Shown piece by piece: positions 17,475-27,143 of a DNA stretch of 64,000 nt. The notes below the pieces were generated by a model. That model was not told the DNA's origin, made no database searches, and saw nothing but the letters and a program-made list of their open reading frames with translations. How positions within the stretch are numbered: position 1 is the first letter of the stretch; the number at the start of each line of letters is the position of its first letter. The position numbers were made by a program, and so were the translations under genes. The stretch comes from Rhodopseudomonas palustris (lineage in GTDB: Bacteria; Pseudomonadota; Alphaproteobacteria; Rhizobiales; Xanthobacteraceae): NCBI RefSeq assembly GCF_003031265.1, contig NZ_CP019966.1, positions 4,588,001 to 4,652,000 on the forward strand, given 5' to 3'.

Positions 17475-18167
17475 ATGCTGAACCAGTCGCTCAGGACGCC
17501 CGCCACCGCCCACGCGCCCATCGATCCCTCTTTGTGTTCTCCGGCAGAGCAGTTCTTCGCGACCACCGGTCACGCCGGTCTGATCGCCTCCGAATTCACC
17601 TATAAGAAGGAAGAGGAAATCTACGGCGAGGACGAGCCGTCCGAATACGTCTACCAGGTGGTATCCGGTGCCGTGCGCAGCTACAAGCTGCTGTCCGACG
17701 GCCGCCGCCAGATCGGCGCCTTCTATCTTCCCGGCGACGTGTTCGGGCTGGAGTCGGGACCGACCCACCGCCTCACCGCCGAAGCGATCGTCGACACAAC
17801 CGTTCGCCTGATCAAGCGCCGCAGCCTCGAACAGGCCGCCGCCACCGACATCAACATCGCCCGCGGCCTGTGGTCGATGACCGCCGGTGAGCTGCGCCAC
17901 GCCGAAGACCACATGCTGCTGCTCGGCCGCAAGAATGCGATGGAGCGGGTCGCCAACTTCCTGCTGGAAATGGACCGCCGCCTCGCCGTCGCCGGCATGA
18001 TGGCGCTCCCGATGTGCCGCCGCGACATCGGCGACTATCTCGGCCTCACCCTCGAAACCGTCTCCCGCGCGCTGTCGCAGCTGCAGAGCAAGGGTATCCT
18101 GGGCTTCTCCGGCGCCCGCCAGATCGAACTGCGCAACCGCGCGCAGCTTCGCAATCTCGACGCCTAA
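17475..18167 (+). CDS. fixK: Crp/Fnr-family regulator FixK (FixK2 type)
   Basis: This 230-residue regulator is made when FixJ is phosphorylated and activates microaerobic and anaerobic genes. It has a cyclic-nucleotide-binding-like beta-roll (about 40-130), a dimer helix, and a helix-turn-helix with CRRDIGDYLGLTLETVSRAL (181-200); the E-x-x-SR recognition helix predicts TTGAT-N4-ATCAA boxes. There is no N-terminal iron-sulfur cysteine cluster. Cys181 sits where Bradyrhizobium FixK2 has its oxidation-sensitive Cys183, so redox control of DNA binding is likely. The ATG at 17475 directly follows a hairpin holding the ribosome site. A strong terminator follows at 18223. Confidence 0.95.
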   Translation: MLNQSLRTPATAHAPIDPSLCSPAEQFFATTGHAGLIASEFTYKKEEEIYGEDEPSEYVYQVVSGAVRSYKLLSDGRRQIGAFYLPGDVFGLESGPTHRLTAEAIVDTTVRLIKRRSLEQAAATDINIARGLWSMTAGELRHAEDHMLLLGRKNAMERVANFLLEMDRRLAVAGMMALPMCRRDIGDYLGLTLETVSRALSQLQSKGILGFSGARQIELRNRAQLRNLDA

Positions 18168-18222
18168 GCCCACCTCGGCGGTATCCCCGCCGGAGCATCT
18201 CTTTCATCGGATCGGACAGATA

Positions 18223-18247
18223 GGCCACCAGCAATGGTGGCCTTTTC
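18223..18247 (+). terminator. Rho-independent terminator after fixK
   Basis: GGCCACCA (18223-18230), loop GCAA, TGGTGGCC (18235-18242), then TTTT. The 8-bp GC-rich stem with a tetraloop and T-run ends the fix cluster 56 nt after the fixK stop. Confidence 0.88.
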
Positions 18248-18417
18248 TGTTTGCGCCGGGGCCGTCCCTGCGCGGGCTTCCCAATTGTAGGATTGGGAAA
18301 ATTTTTCTCTTTCTTCCCGCAATCGGCGAAGAATGAACGCATCGCCGTGGCCATACTGCCGAGACGGAGATTTTTATTTCTGCCCATTGATTGACTTGGC
18401 CACCCTGCGGCGTCCTG

Positions 18418-18448
18418 ATGACGGCCCGCGGACCTGCGTTGCCGTCAT
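18418..18448 (+). promoter_or_regulatory. Inverted repeat in the metY leader
   Basis: ATGACGGC (18418-18425) and GCCGTCAT (18441-18448) can pair over a 15-nt loop, 48 nt before the metY ATG. I could not match it to a known SAM riboswitch fold. The rest of the 18168-18495 gap holds the fixK terminator and a weak 6-bp hairpin near 18281 followed by an A/T run. Confidence 0.35.
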
Positions 18449-18495
18449 GAGCGCGCGGTTTACAGCCCGAATTTCATTGCCGGAAGGATGTCGCC

Positions 18496-19803
18496 ATGAC
18501 CCAGAAACTTCACCCCGAAACCCTCGCCCTGCATGCTGGCTGGCGCGCCGATCCAGCGACCGGCTCGGTCGCGGTGCCGCTGTTCCAGACCACCTCGTAC
18601 CAGTTTCACAACACCGAGCATGCGGCGAACCTGTTCGCGCTGAAGGAGCTCGGCAACATCTACACCCGGATCGGCAACCCGACGACCGATGTGCTGGAGC
18701 AGCGCGTCGCGGCTCTTGAAGGCGGCGTCGCCGCGCTCGCTGTCGCGTCCGGCCAAGCCGCGTCGGCCTTTGCGCTACAGAACCTCGCCCGCGTCGGCGA
18801 TAACGTGGTGTCGTCGACCGACCTGTATGGCGGCACCTGGAACCTGTTCGCCAACACCCTGAAGGATCAGGGCATCGAAGTCCGCTTCGTCGATCCGTCC
18901 GACCCGCAGGCGTTCGAGCGCGCCACCGACGAACGCACCCGCGCCTACTATGCCGAGACGTTGCCGAACCCGAAGCTGGCGGTGTTTCCGATCGAGGAAG
19001 TCGCCGCGATCGGCCGCAAGCACGGCATCCCGCTGATCGTCGACAACACCGCAGCGCCGCTGCTGGTGAAGCCGCTCGAGCACGGCGCAGCGATCGTGGT
19101 GTATTCGGCAACCAAATATCTCGGCGGCCACGGCACCTCGATCGGCGGCCTGATCGTCGACGGCGGCAACTTCCCGTGGGAGCAGTTCCCGCAGCGTCAG
19201 CCGGCGCTGAACACGCCGGACCCGAGCTATCACGGCGCAGTCTGGGTCGAAGCGGTGAAGCCGATCGGCCCCGTGGCCTACATCATCAAGGCCCGCACCA
19301 CGCTGCTGCGTGACCTCGGCTCGGCGCTGTCGCCGTTCAACGCCTTCCAGATCATTCAGGGTCTGGAAACGCTGCCGCTGCGGATCGAGCGTCACGTCCA
19401 GAACGCCCAGAAGGTCGCCGACTATCTGGAGAAGCGCCCCGAAGTCGTGAAGGTGATCCATCCGTCGAAGCAGAGCGGCGTCGCCCGCGAGCGCGCCGAG
19501 AAGTATCTCCAGGGCAAGTTCGGCGGTCTGGTCGGCTTCGAACTCGCCGGCGGTCGCGAGGCCGGGCGCAAGTTCATCGACGCGCTCAAGCTGCTCTATC
19601 ACGTCGCCAATATCGGTGACGCCCGCAGCCTGGCGATCCACCCGGCCTCGACCACCCACTCGCAGCTCTCCACCGAAGAGCAGCTCGCGACCGGCGTGTC
19701 GGACGGCTATGTGCGGCTGTCGATCGGCCTCGAGCATATCGACGACATCCTCGCCGACATCGACCGCGGCCTCGCCGCCGGACGCCTGGCGAACGCGGCG
19801 TAA
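18496..19803 (+). CDS. metY: O-acetylhomoserine aminocarboxypropyltransferase (sulfhydrylase)
   Basis: This PLP enzyme makes homocysteine from O-acetylhomoserine and sulfide in methionine synthesis. The 435-residue length and the sequence fit MetY rather than the shorter cystathionine-gamma-synthase group: N-terminal LHPETLALHAGWRADPATG, PLP-lysine in VYSATKYLGGHGTS (near residue 206), and the C-terminal HPASTTHSQLSTEEQLATGV. The ATG at 18496 follows GGAAGGATG. It is a single gene; the 3' end meets a dispersed palindromic repeat lying between it and the convergent nuo operon. Confidence 0.95.
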   Translation: MTQKLHPETLALHAGWRADPATGSVAVPLFQTTSYQFHNTEHAANLFALKELGNIYTRIGNPTTDVLEQRVAALEGGVAALAVASGQAASAFALQNLARVGDNVVSSTDLYGGTWNLFANTLKDQGIEVRFVDPSDPQAFERATDERTRAYYAETLPNPKLAVFPIEEVAAIGRKHGIPLIVDNTAAPLLVKPLEHGAAIVVYSATKYLGGHGTSIGGLIVDGGNFPWEQFPQRQPALNTPDPSYHGAVWVEAVKPIGPVAYIIKARTTLLRDLGSALSPFNAFQIIQGLETLPLRIERHVQNAQKVADYLEKRPEVVKVIHPSKQSGVARERAEKYLQGKFGGLVGFELAGGREAGRKFIDALKLLYHVANIGDARSLAIHPASTTHSQLSTEEQLATGVSDGYVRLSIGLEHIDDILADIDRGLAAGRLANAA

Positions 19804-19840
19804 GAACGGGAAGCGATACACTTCCCCGGCACAGCACGCT

Positions 19841-19882
19841 CCCTCTCCCGCTTGCGGGAGAGGGTTGGGGTGAGGGCGACGC
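19841..19882. repeat. Dispersed palindromic repeat (REP-like) between metY and nuoN
   Basis: An 11-bp stem (CCCTCTCCCGC / GCGGGAGAGGG, loop TT, 19841-19864) is followed by TTGGGGTGAGGGCGACGC. The whole unit occurs again, inverted, at 48614-48655. Between convergent genes it may act as a two-way terminator. Confidence 0.85.
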
Positions 19883-19977
19883 GAGCACTGAGTCTCGGCC
19901 TCGCGGGACACGCCACCTCAGCCGGATGGCTACGCCTATCCCACCTCTCCCCTACACGCGGGGAAAAGCGAGTGCCG

Positions 19978-21342
19978 CTACGGCGCCATCGTCGCAGCGA
20001 CGACGTTCATCAGCCCGGCCGGGGCGACGCCGAAGATGATGATCAACGCGATGCAGACGATCAACAGGCCGCGATCGAGCTGCGGCAGCGGCTCGGACTC
20101 GTCGTGGGTGTGGCCGACGAACGGCGCGGTGAAGAACTTCGCGTAGTAAAAGAAGCCGAGCGACGAGCCGGCAACCACGATCCCAACCAGCACCCACAGG
20201 CTGCCGTCGATCAGGACCCGCAACAGGAACAGCTTGGCGATGAAGCCGCCCGCTGCCGGTAGGCCGGCGAGTGACAACAGCGAGAGCGACAGCGCGACCG
20301 CTTCCAACGGGCGCCGCTTCATCAGCCCGTGCAGATCGGGCAGCGTCGGCGCGCGGCCGAGTGCGGCGGAGACGCACAACGCGCCGAGCATCGCCGGGGC
20401 ATAGATCGCCAGATAGAACAGCACCGCCTCGCCGGCATGTGGTGTGCCGGAGGCGATGATCAGCGCGATGTAGCCGGAATGCGCGATCGTCGAGTAGCCG
20501 AGCATCCGCGGCAGTTGCGGCTGCCGCAGCGCTAGCAGATTGCCGATCAGAACCGAGGCGCCACCGAGCGCGGCGAGACCTTGGCTCCACACCGGCTCCG
20601 GCAGATGGGCGGTCAGTGCCAGCCGCAGGATCACGATCGCCACGGCCGATTTCGACACCACGCCGGCCAGCGTCGCGGCGCTCGCGGGGGCCGCCTCGAA
20701 CGCATCCGGCGTCCACATGTGGAACGGCACCAGCGAAAACTTGAAGGCGAGGCCGGCGAGCAGCAGCGCGGTGCCGAACGCGGTCAGCGCGCCGCGGCCG
20801 CCCCAGCCGGCGAAATCGAGCGCGCCGGTCTCGGCGAAGATCAGCGCAATGCCGAGCAGCAGCGCCGAGGACGCAAGCCCACTCATCACCAGGAACTTGT
20901 AAGCAGCTTCCAGCCCCTGCCGGGTCAGCCGAAACGCGAACAACGCGATCAGCGACAGGCTGAGGATCTCGATGCCGAGAAACAGCGTCGCGGGGTGGCC
21001 GGCACCGGCCAAGGTGGCTGCACCGATCGCCACCAGCACCAGGAGCGACGGCGCCTCCTTGGCGGGGTGACCGGTGCGCAGAAACACCAACGCGCCGAGC
21101 GACACTAGGCACGCGAACACGATGCCGAACCGCGCCGGACCGTCGTCGGTGAACAGCGCGCCCATCGGCGCCGCCGGGGCACCGATCCGCAGCAGCACCA
21201 GCGCAGCGGCCACCGCCAGCCCCGCCGCTGCGGAAGCCTGCACGATCTGCAGCCGCGCCAGCGGCACCAGCATCATGGCCGCGACGGCGGCGATGGCCAG
21301 CACCACGAGTGGCGAGAGCGCGGCGAATTGGGCTGCGGTCAT
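19978..21342 (-). CDS. nuoN: NADH-quinone oxidoreductase subunit N
   Basis: NuoN is an antiporter-like membrane subunit of complex I. The 454-residue protein has about 14 membrane helices with charged residues typical of the proton channel (GIEILSLSLIALFAF near 125, ASALLLGIALIF, FKFSLVPFHMWTPDAFEAAP near residue 220). It is the last gene of the minus-strand nuo operon. Unlike most junctions in this operon, it starts 10 nt after the nuoM stop, without overlap. A REP-like palindrome lies beyond its 3' end. Confidence 0.95.
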   Translation of the reverse strand: MTAAQFAALSPLVVLAIAAVAAMMLVPLARLQIVQASAAAGLAVAAALVLLRIGAPAAPMGALFTDDGPARFGIVFACLVSLGALVFLRTGHPAKEAPSLLVLVAIGAATLAGAGHPATLFLGIEILSLSLIALFAFRLTRQGLEAAYKFLVMSGLASSALLLGIALIFAETGALDFAGWGGRGALTAFGTALLLAGLAFKFSLVPFHMWTPDAFEAAPASAATLAGVVSKSAVAIVILRLALTAHLPEPVWSQGLAALGGASVLIGNLLALRQPQLPRMLGYSTIAHSGYIALIIASGTPHAGEAVLFYLAIYAPAMLGALCVSAALGRAPTLPDLHGLMKRRPLEAVALSLSLLSLAGLPAAGGFIAKLFLLRVLIDGSLWVLVGIVVAGSSLGFFYYAKFFTAPFVGHTHDESEPLPQLDRGLLIVCIALIIIFGVAPAGLMNVVAATMAP

Positions 21343-21352
21343 GGCGCGGCGA

Positions 21353-22795
21353 TCACGGCGTGTGGATCAGCGCGGCCTTGATGGCCGGCTCGAGCAGCGC
21401 CAGCAGGCTCTGCGGATAAAGGCCGACGATCAGCGTGCCGATACCCATCACCAGGATCGGCCAATACTCACGCCAGGTCATATCGGCGAGCGGCGGCTTG
21501 GGCTGCGGCAGGCCAAACACCAGCCCCTTGAGCAGCCGCGTCGCGTAGATCACCGAGACGATCAGGGTGGACAGCGCCAGCAGCGCGAACACCCAATTGA
21601 CCTGGAAGATGCCGACTATCACCAGTGCCTCGCCGACAAAGTTCGCGGTGCCGGGCAGCGCCAGCAGCGCCGAACAGAACAGCGCGAACGCCGCGGCGAA
21701 TTTCGGTGCGGTCTGCTGCAGGCCGCCGAGCTGGCGCAGGTCGCGTGTATGGGTGCGCTCGTACAGCGCGCCGATCAGCAGGAACAGCGCTGAGGCCGAG
21801 AACGAGTGCGCGATCATCTCGACCGCGGCACCGGCGAGCGCGTAGTGCACGCCGGCCGCAATGCCCATCAGCACGATCGACATGTGGGCGATCGACGTAT
21901 AGGCGACCAGCCGCTTGGCGTCGTTCTGGCCGCAGGCGACGAGGCCGCCATACAGCGCACCGGCGGCGCCGAGCGCGATGCCGTAAGGCGCGACGGCCGC
22001 GAGACCGTCGGGAAACAGCATCGGCGCAAACCGGAACAACCCGTAGGCGCCCGTCTTCAGCAGCAGGCCGGCGAGCAGGATCGAGCCCGCGGTCGGCGCC
22101 AGCGTGTGCGCTTCAGGCAACCAGGCGTGGAACGGCGGCACCGACAGCTTGACCATGAAGGCCAGAGAGAAGCCGAGCAGCATCCACACTTGAACCGGCG
22201 TCGAGAGCTTCATCTCGGCGAGTTCGAATGCGCTGAACGTCATGTGGTCGGCCATCGCCGCCAGCGCGAACGAGGCCGCCAGCAAGCCGAAGCCCGCGAC
22301 TGCGTTGAAGATCAGGAATTTCAGCGCCGCGCCTTCCTTGTCGCCATGGCCCCACACCGCAATCAGCGTGAACGCCGGCACCAGCATCGCTTCCCAGAAG
22401 AACGCGAAGATCAGAAGGTCGAACGACAGGAACACGCCGACGGTCGCGGCTACGGTCCAGCACAGGCTGGCATGAAACAGCCCGGACTGGGTGCGAATCT
22501 CCGACCACGACGCCATCACCGAGATGATGCCGAGCCCGGCGGCGAGCGCGATCATCGTCGCCGACAGGCCGTCGATCGCGAAATCCAGCGAGATGCCGAA
22601 CGACGGCACCCAGGGGTACGACACCTTGTCGTACCAACGCCCCTCGGCGCCGGTCGCAACGACGCCGACCAACAGCACCAGCATCAGCGCGAAGGTCGCA
22701 ATCGTGACCCAACGCTCGCGCTCGCCCTTGCCGGCGACGAAGAATGCGACGAGGCCGCCGATCGCAGGCAGCAGGATGAGCGCAATCAACGCCAT
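21353..22795 (-). CDS. nuoM: NADH-quinone oxidoreductase subunit M
   Basis: NuoM is an antiporter-like complex I subunit. From the ATG at 22795 it is 480 residues with about 14 helices; MLVPAFTLIAVWGHGDKEGA and VKLSVPPFHAWLPEAHTLAP are the conserved NuoM regions. I chose 22795 (MALIALILLPAIGG) over an earlier GTG-type start because the hydrophobic first helix begins there. It overlaps the nuoL end by 10 bp. Confidence 0.95.
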   Translation of the reverse strand: MALIALILLPAIGGLVAFFVAGKGERERWVTIATFALMLVLLVGVVATGAEGRWYDKVSYPWVPSFGISLDFAIDGLSATMIALAAGLGIISVMASWSEIRTQSGLFHASLCWTVAATVGVFLSFDLLIFAFFWEAMLVPAFTLIAVWGHGDKEGAALKFLIFNAVAGFGLLAASFALAAMADHMTFSAFELAEMKLSTPVQVWMLLGFSLAFMVKLSVPPFHAWLPEAHTLAPTAGSILLAGLLLKTGAYGLFRFAPMLFPDGLAAVAPYGIALGAAGALYGGLVACGQNDAKRLVAYTSIAHMSIVLMGIAAGVHYALAGAAVEMIAHSFSASALFLLIGALYERTHTRDLRQLGGLQQTAPKFAAAFALFCSALLALPGTANFVGEALVIVGIFQVNWVFALLALSTLIVSVIYATRLLKGLVFGLPQPKPPLADMTWREYWPILVMGIGTLIVGLYPQSLLALLEPAIKAALIHTP

Positions 22796-24855
22796 GACGT
22801 CCCCCAGGCAAACAATAGAAGTCCCGCGCAACCGAGCGCGATCCACAGCGAGTGATCACGGACGCGGCCGGTCTGCGTCAGCCGCACCAGCGCCCAGGCG
22901 TGTCCGGCACCGCCGGCCAAACCCATCCAGGCGCGATCGATCCGGTCCGGATTGAACCGCGCCACGAAGAACCCGACGAACAGCCGGGCCACGACAATCA
23001 GCAGCCGGCCGATCGGATCGCCGGCTACCATCCGCACCACCGGGGTCTGACCGTCGGTGGCGCGCGTGATCAGGTCGGTGCGGATACCGCGGACCTGACC
23101 GGCACCGCGGCCGAGCGGATCGTCGGTGACGAGTCCGGGCACGTCAACGCCCTCACGACGCAGCGCGACAGCGTCGGCCACTGCCTCGGTGCCTTCGGCA
23201 TTGCCGAGCACCGTTGCGACGCGGCGGAAGCGCCGGACGAAGTAATAGTAGTACAGCACCTCGAACCGGAAGATGCGGACGTGGCGCATCCGCTTCGCCA
23301 GCGCGTCGAGCTCCTGCGGGTGTTTCACCAATTGCCGTGCCAACAGCACGCCGAGGATCGGCGCGGCGGCGCCGAGCAGCGTCGGCAGCAAGGGCGTGTG
23401 CACCGGGGCGCCGCCGGTGAACTGGATCAGCGCGCCGACCGACAAGCCACCGACCACGGCAACCAGCGTCAGCACCGTCAGCGGCACCACCACGGCGAGA
23501 CCGCCCCAGGCGGGAGCTGCGAGATCGGCGGTCTGGCTGGCGGCGATGAACACGACGCGGAATGCGTAAGCGCCGGTCAGCACCGCGGCGGTCGCGGCCA
23601 GCAGCCACAACGGTACGCCCCAAGGTCCGCTGCTCCACACCGCGGCGAGCACGGCTTCCTTCGAGTACCAGCCGGCGGTGATCACCGGCAGGCCGGCGAG
23701 CGAGGCGGCACCGACCGCGAAGCTCCAGAACGCCAGCGGCTGGCGATAGCGCGAGCCGCGTAGCGCCTCGATCGCGGTCGAGCCGCCAGCGGCGTGGCTC
23801 ATCACGCCGGCGCTGAGAAACAGCAGCGACTTGAACACCGCGTGGATGGCAAAGTGCGACAGCGCCACCGCGGGCGCACCGAGCCCGAGCGCCAGCACCA
23901 TGAAGCCGATCTGGCTCATGGTCGAGAACGCCAGCAGCTTCTTGACGTCGGTCTGGATCAGCGCGACCAGCGCGCCGAGCGCCGCGGTGAGGATGCCGAG
24001 CATCGCCACCATGGCGGAGATTTCCGGCGCGGCGGCGAACAGCGGCGCCAGCCGCGCCAGCAGGATCACGCCGGCCGCCACCATCGTGGCGGAGTGCAGC
24101 AGCGCCGACACCGGTGTCGGGCCGGCCATCGCGCTCGGCAGCCAGGTGTGGAATGGAAACTGCGCCGACTTGCCGAGCGCGCCGAGCGCGATCAGTCCGG
24201 CGATCGGCGCCAGACGCCACGGATCAATTGCCGGCACCGCGGCCAGCATGCCGTCGAGCCGCGTGGTGCCGGCATTCAAGAACAGCATCATTAGGCCGGC
24301 GAGCAGGAAGCTGTCGGCGACGCGGGTGGTGATCAGCGCCTTGCGCCCCGACGCCACCGCCTTCGGCAACTTGTCGTAGAACGCGATCAGCATGAAGCTG
24401 CACAGGCCGATGGTTTCCCAGCCCAGGAACAGCAGGATGACGTCGGCGGCGAACACCACCGCCAGCATGCCGGCCAGGAACAAGTTCATCACCGCGAAGA
24501 ACCGGCGCAGATCCGGCAGCGGTTCGGACGCCATGTAGGCGCCCGAATAGATCAGCACCAGCGCGCCAACCAGCACCACGGTGCCGCCGGTGACCATGCT
24601 GAGCGGGTCCATCGACATCGCGATCTGCGCGACGAATACGCCGGTGTCGATCGACAGAATCGGCACCACCGCGCCGGCAACGCAGACGCCTTCGATGCAG
24701 GACAGCCCGACCGGGAAGAACAGGATCGCCGGCAGTACCGCAGCGCCGACGCCGAGCGCAATCACCGCAGCGCGCGACAGTGGCACCGGGATCAGCGACA
24801 AAATCAGGAAGCCGAGCAGCGCCGGCACCGGGACGAACGGAAGCAGATGCGCCAT
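22786..24855 (-). CDS. nuoL: NADH-quinone oxidoreductase subunit L
   Basis: NuoL is the distal antiporter-like complex I subunit with the long lateral helix. The 689-residue protein contains FLGWETIGLCSFMLIAFYDK, GKSAQFPFHTWLPSAMAGPT and HSATMVAAGVILLARL, all diagnostic. The ATG at 24855 has AGGGG 5 nt upstream; a GTG two codons earlier overlaps the nuoK stop as GTGA and is an alternative. The C-terminus has the extra amphipathic region expected of NuoL. Confidence 0.95.
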   Translation of the reverse strand: MAHLLPFVPVPALLGFLILSLIPVPLSRAAVIALGVGAAVLPAILFFPVGLSCIEGVCVAGAVVPILSIDTGVFVAQIAMSMDPLSMVTGGTVVLVGALVLIYSGAYMASEPLPDLRRFFAVMNLFLAGMLAVVFAADVILLFLGWETIGLCSFMLIAFYDKLPKAVASGRKALITTRVADSFLLAGLMMLFLNAGTTRLDGMLAAVPAIDPWRLAPIAGLIALGALGKSAQFPFHTWLPSAMAGPTPVSALLHSATMVAAGVILLARLAPLFAAAPEISAMVAMLGILTAALGALVALIQTDVKKLLAFSTMSQIGFMVLALGLGAPAVALSHFAIHAVFKSLLFLSAGVMSHAAGGSTAIEALRGSRYRQPLAFWSFAVGAASLAGLPVITAGWYSKEAVLAAVWSSGPWGVPLWLLAATAAVLTGAYAFRVVFIAASQTADLAAPAWGGLAVVVPLTVLTLVAVVGGLSVGALIQFTGGAPVHTPLLPTLLGAAAPILGVLLARQLVKHPQELDALAKRMRHVRIFRFEVLYYYYFVRRFRRVATVLGNAEGTEAVADAVALRREGVDVPGLVTDDPLGRGAGQVRGIRTDLITRATDGQTPVVRMVAGDPIGRLLIVVARLFVGFFVARFNPDRIDRAWMGLAGGAGHAWALVRLTQTGRVRDHSLWIALGCAGLLLFAWGTSWR

Positions 24856-24857
24856 GC

Positions 24858-25166
24858 TCACCCCTTCAGCCCGCTGATGGCATCGCTGTCGTCAGTGCCG
24901 GTGAGCCGGCGCAGACGCAGGAACAACGCCAGCCCGACCGCGACCTCGGCGGCGGCCAGCGTCAGCACCAGGATGAACATCCCCTGCCCTTCGGGATCGG
25001 CGTGATAGGCGCCGGCGGCGATGAAGCCGAGCGCCGGGCCGCTGAGCGCGACCTCCAGCGCCACGAGCTGAAACATCATGCCCCGGCGCGCCAGCACGCC
25101 GAACACGCCGATCGCGAACAGGCCGGCGGCCAGGATCATGATGCCGATCAGGTCGGAGCCGGTCAT
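24858..25166 (-). CDS. nuoK: NADH-quinone oxidoreductase subunit K
   Basis: NuoK is a small membrane subunit of complex I: 102 residues and three helices, with a buried glutamate in the second helix (LVALEVALSGPALGFIAAGA) expected for proton translocation. The third helix is followed by LFLRLRRLTGTDDSDAISGL. It overlaps nuoJ by 4 bp (ATGA). Confidence 0.94.
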   Translation of the reverse strand: MTGSDLIGIMILAAGLFAIGVFGVLARRGMMFQLVALEVALSGPALGFIAAGAYHADPEGQGMFILVLTLAAAEVAVGLALFLRLRRLTGTDDSDAISGLKG

Positions 25167-25669
25167 GATCCGCTCCTCGGGCTACGGTCGTTGCGACCGA
25201 TGTGGCGGACGCCGAGCAAGCCGGCGAGCAGCAGCAGCGATGCGAGCTCGATCGCCAGCGCCCACGGCCCGAACAGCAGTTTGCCGACCTCCTGGGCCGA
25301 CACCGGCGCTGGCTGACCGGTGGCCTTCAGGCCGATTTCGCCGAACACGAACGGCGCAACGATCAGTACCGACATCAAGAGAGGTATCGGCCAGGCGCCG
25401 CGCAGCAGCGCGCGCTCGCGGGTGATCGCTTCCGGCGAAATCGGCAGCGTCATCACCACGAACACGAACAGCACCACGATGGCGCCGGCATAGATCATGA
25501 TCAGCAGCACGGCGGCGAACGCCGCGCCGAGCGCGAAGAAGCACACCGCCAGCGCCAGCAGCGTCACCACCAGATACAGCAACGAGTGCACCGCGTTCGG
25601 CCGCGTCACGGACAGCGCAGCCGAGATCAGCGCGAAGGCGCCGGCATAGATCGCAAGCAGCGAACTCAT
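25163..25669 (-). CDS. nuoJ: NADH-quinone oxidoreductase subunit J
   Basis: NuoJ is a complex I membrane subunit of 168 residues with five helices. The conserved helix [20 protein letters not shown] (about 54-73) is the TM3 pi-bulge region. The ATG at 25669 overlaps the nuoI stop by 4 bp, which fixes the start against a much longer open frame. Confidence 0.94.
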   Translation of the reverse strand: MSSLLAIYAGAFALISAALSVTRPNAVHSLLYLVVTLLALAVCFFALGAAFAAVLLIMIYAGAIVVLFVFVVMTLPISPEAITRERALLRGAWPIPLLMSVLIVAPFVFGEIGLKATGQPAPVSAQEVGKLLFGPWALAIELASLLLLAGLLGVRHIGRNDRSPRSGS

Positions 25670-26187
25670 GGCAGCAGCCCCTTCAGGTTCACCGGCGGCG
25701 CCTCGTGTTCGGCCTCGCCCTTGTCCTTGCCAGGGATCGCCTTGCCGGCGAACGACCAGTAGCGATAGCCGCGTACCTTGCCTTCGCCGGAAATCAGAAG
25801 GTCGTGCTTCTCGTACACCAGCGCGTCGCGGCGCCATTCCGACAATTCGTAGTCCGGTGTGAGCTGGATCGCCGCCGTCGGACACGCGTCCTCGCAGAAG
25901 CCGCAGAAGATGCAGCGGGCGAAGTTGACGCGGAAATGCTCCGGGTACCAGCGGCCGTCGTCGGCCACCGCCTTGGAAAGATCGATACAGCCGACCGGAC
26001 ACACCGTCGCGCACAGATTGCAAGCGACGCAGCGCTCCTGGCCGTCCGGATCGCGGGTCAGCACGATGCGGCCGCGGGCGCGCGGATACAGCTTCGGCTT
26101 CACTTCCGGATAGAGCTGGGTCTCCGGCTTGACGAACAGCTTGCGGCCGACCCGCAACAGCGCTTCGAGCCATCCGAATCCGATCAT
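25666..26187 (-). CDS. nuoI: NADH-quinone oxidoreductase subunit I (two 4Fe-4S clusters)
   Basis: NuoI carries clusters N6a and N6b on the peripheral arm. The 173-residue protein has two ferredoxin motifs, [18 protein letters not shown] and [18 protein letters not shown] (about residues 55-72 and 95-112). The ATG at 26187 ([16 protein letters not shown]) overlaps the nuoH stop by 4 bp. Confidence 0.95.
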   Translation of the reverse strand: MIGFGWLEALLRVGRKLFVKPETQLYPEVKPKLYPRARGRIVLTRDPDGQERCVACNLCATVCPVGCIDLSKAVADDGRWYPEHFRVNFARCIFCGFCEDACPTAAIQLTPDYELSEWRRDALVYEKHDLLISGEGKVRGYRYWSFAGKAIPGKDKGEAEHEAPPVNLKGLLP

Positions 26188-27143
26188 GACGCGCTCCTCG
26201 CCACCACGACGATGCCGGTCAGCATCAGATTGAGCAGCGACAGCGGCAGCGCCACCTTCCAGGCGAAGCTCAGGAGCTGGTCGTAGCGCGGCCGCGGCAG
26301 CGTGGCGCGGATCCAGACGAACGCGACCGCGATCGCCGCGGTCTTCAGCCCGAACCAGACCGGGCCGGGCAGCCACGGCCCGAGCCAGCCGCCGAAGAAC
26401 AACGTCACTGCAAGGGCCGACACCAGCAGCACCGCGAGATATTCGCCGAGGAAGAACAGGCCGAACGACATGCCGGTGTATTCGGTGATGAAACCGGCGA
26501 TCAGATCGTTCTCGGATTCCGGCAAGTCGAATGGCAGCCGGTGCGCGGCGGCGACGCCCGCGATGGTGAACAGCGCCATACCGAGCGGCTGCAGCAGCAC
26601 GAACCAGACACTGCGCTGCGCCTCGACGATCTCGGCCATCGAGAACGAGCCGGCGATCATCACCACGCCCATCAGCGACAGGCCGAGGAACACCTCATAG
26701 GCGAGCATCTGCGCCGCGGCGCGCATGCCGCCGAGCAGCGAGAACCGGTTGTTCGACGCCCAGGCGCCGAGCACGGCGGCATAAGCGGTCAGCCCCAGCA
26801 TGCCGAGCAGAAACAACAAGCCGACATCGACCGAGGACAGTGCCCATCCGTCACCGATCGCCACCACGCCGAAGCCGGCGAGCACCGGCGTCGCCGCGAC
26901 GGCCGGCGCCAGGATGTAGAGCAGCTTATCGGCGCCCGGCGGCGGACGATCCTCCTTGGTGAGAATCTTCACCGTGTCGGCGACCCATTGCAGCGCCCCG
27001 AACGGGCCGACGCGGTTCGGCCCGTAACGCTCCTGCACGAATCCGAGTAGCCGCCGCTCCACCCAGGTGAAGGTGCCGGCGAGCACCAGCAGCACCATAA
27101 TCAGCGCAACTGAAATCGTGGCGGTGATGATCATACCGATCAT
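26184..27143 (-). CDS. nuoH: NADH-quinone oxidoreductase subunit H
   Basis: NuoH sits at the junction of the arms and lines the quinone channel. The 319-residue, eight-helix protein contains [40 protein letters not shown] and [20 protein letters not shown], the conserved acidic quinone-site loops. The ATG at 27143 overlaps the nuoG stop by 4 bp. Confidence 0.95.
   Translation of the reverse strand: MIGMIITATISVALIMVLLVLAGTFTWVERRLLGFVQERYGPNRVGPFGALQWVADTVKILTKEDRPPPGADKLLYILAPAVAATPVLAGFGVVAIGDGWALSSVDVGLLFLLGMLGLTAYAAVLGAWASNNRFSLLGGMRAAAQMLAYEVFLGLSLMGVVMIAGSFSMAEIVEAQRSVWFVLLQPLGMALFTIAGVAAAHRLPFDLPESENDLIAGFITEYTGMSFGLFFLGEYLAVLLVSALAVTLFFGGWLGPWLPGPVWFGLKTAAIAVAFVWIRATLPRPRYDQLLSFAWKVALPLSLLNLMLTGIVVVARSAS

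Noticed and set aside
18370..18495. SAM-II type riboswitch before metY
   Set aside because: The conserved pseudoknot bases I remember for this class could not be found; only an inverted repeat is visible.
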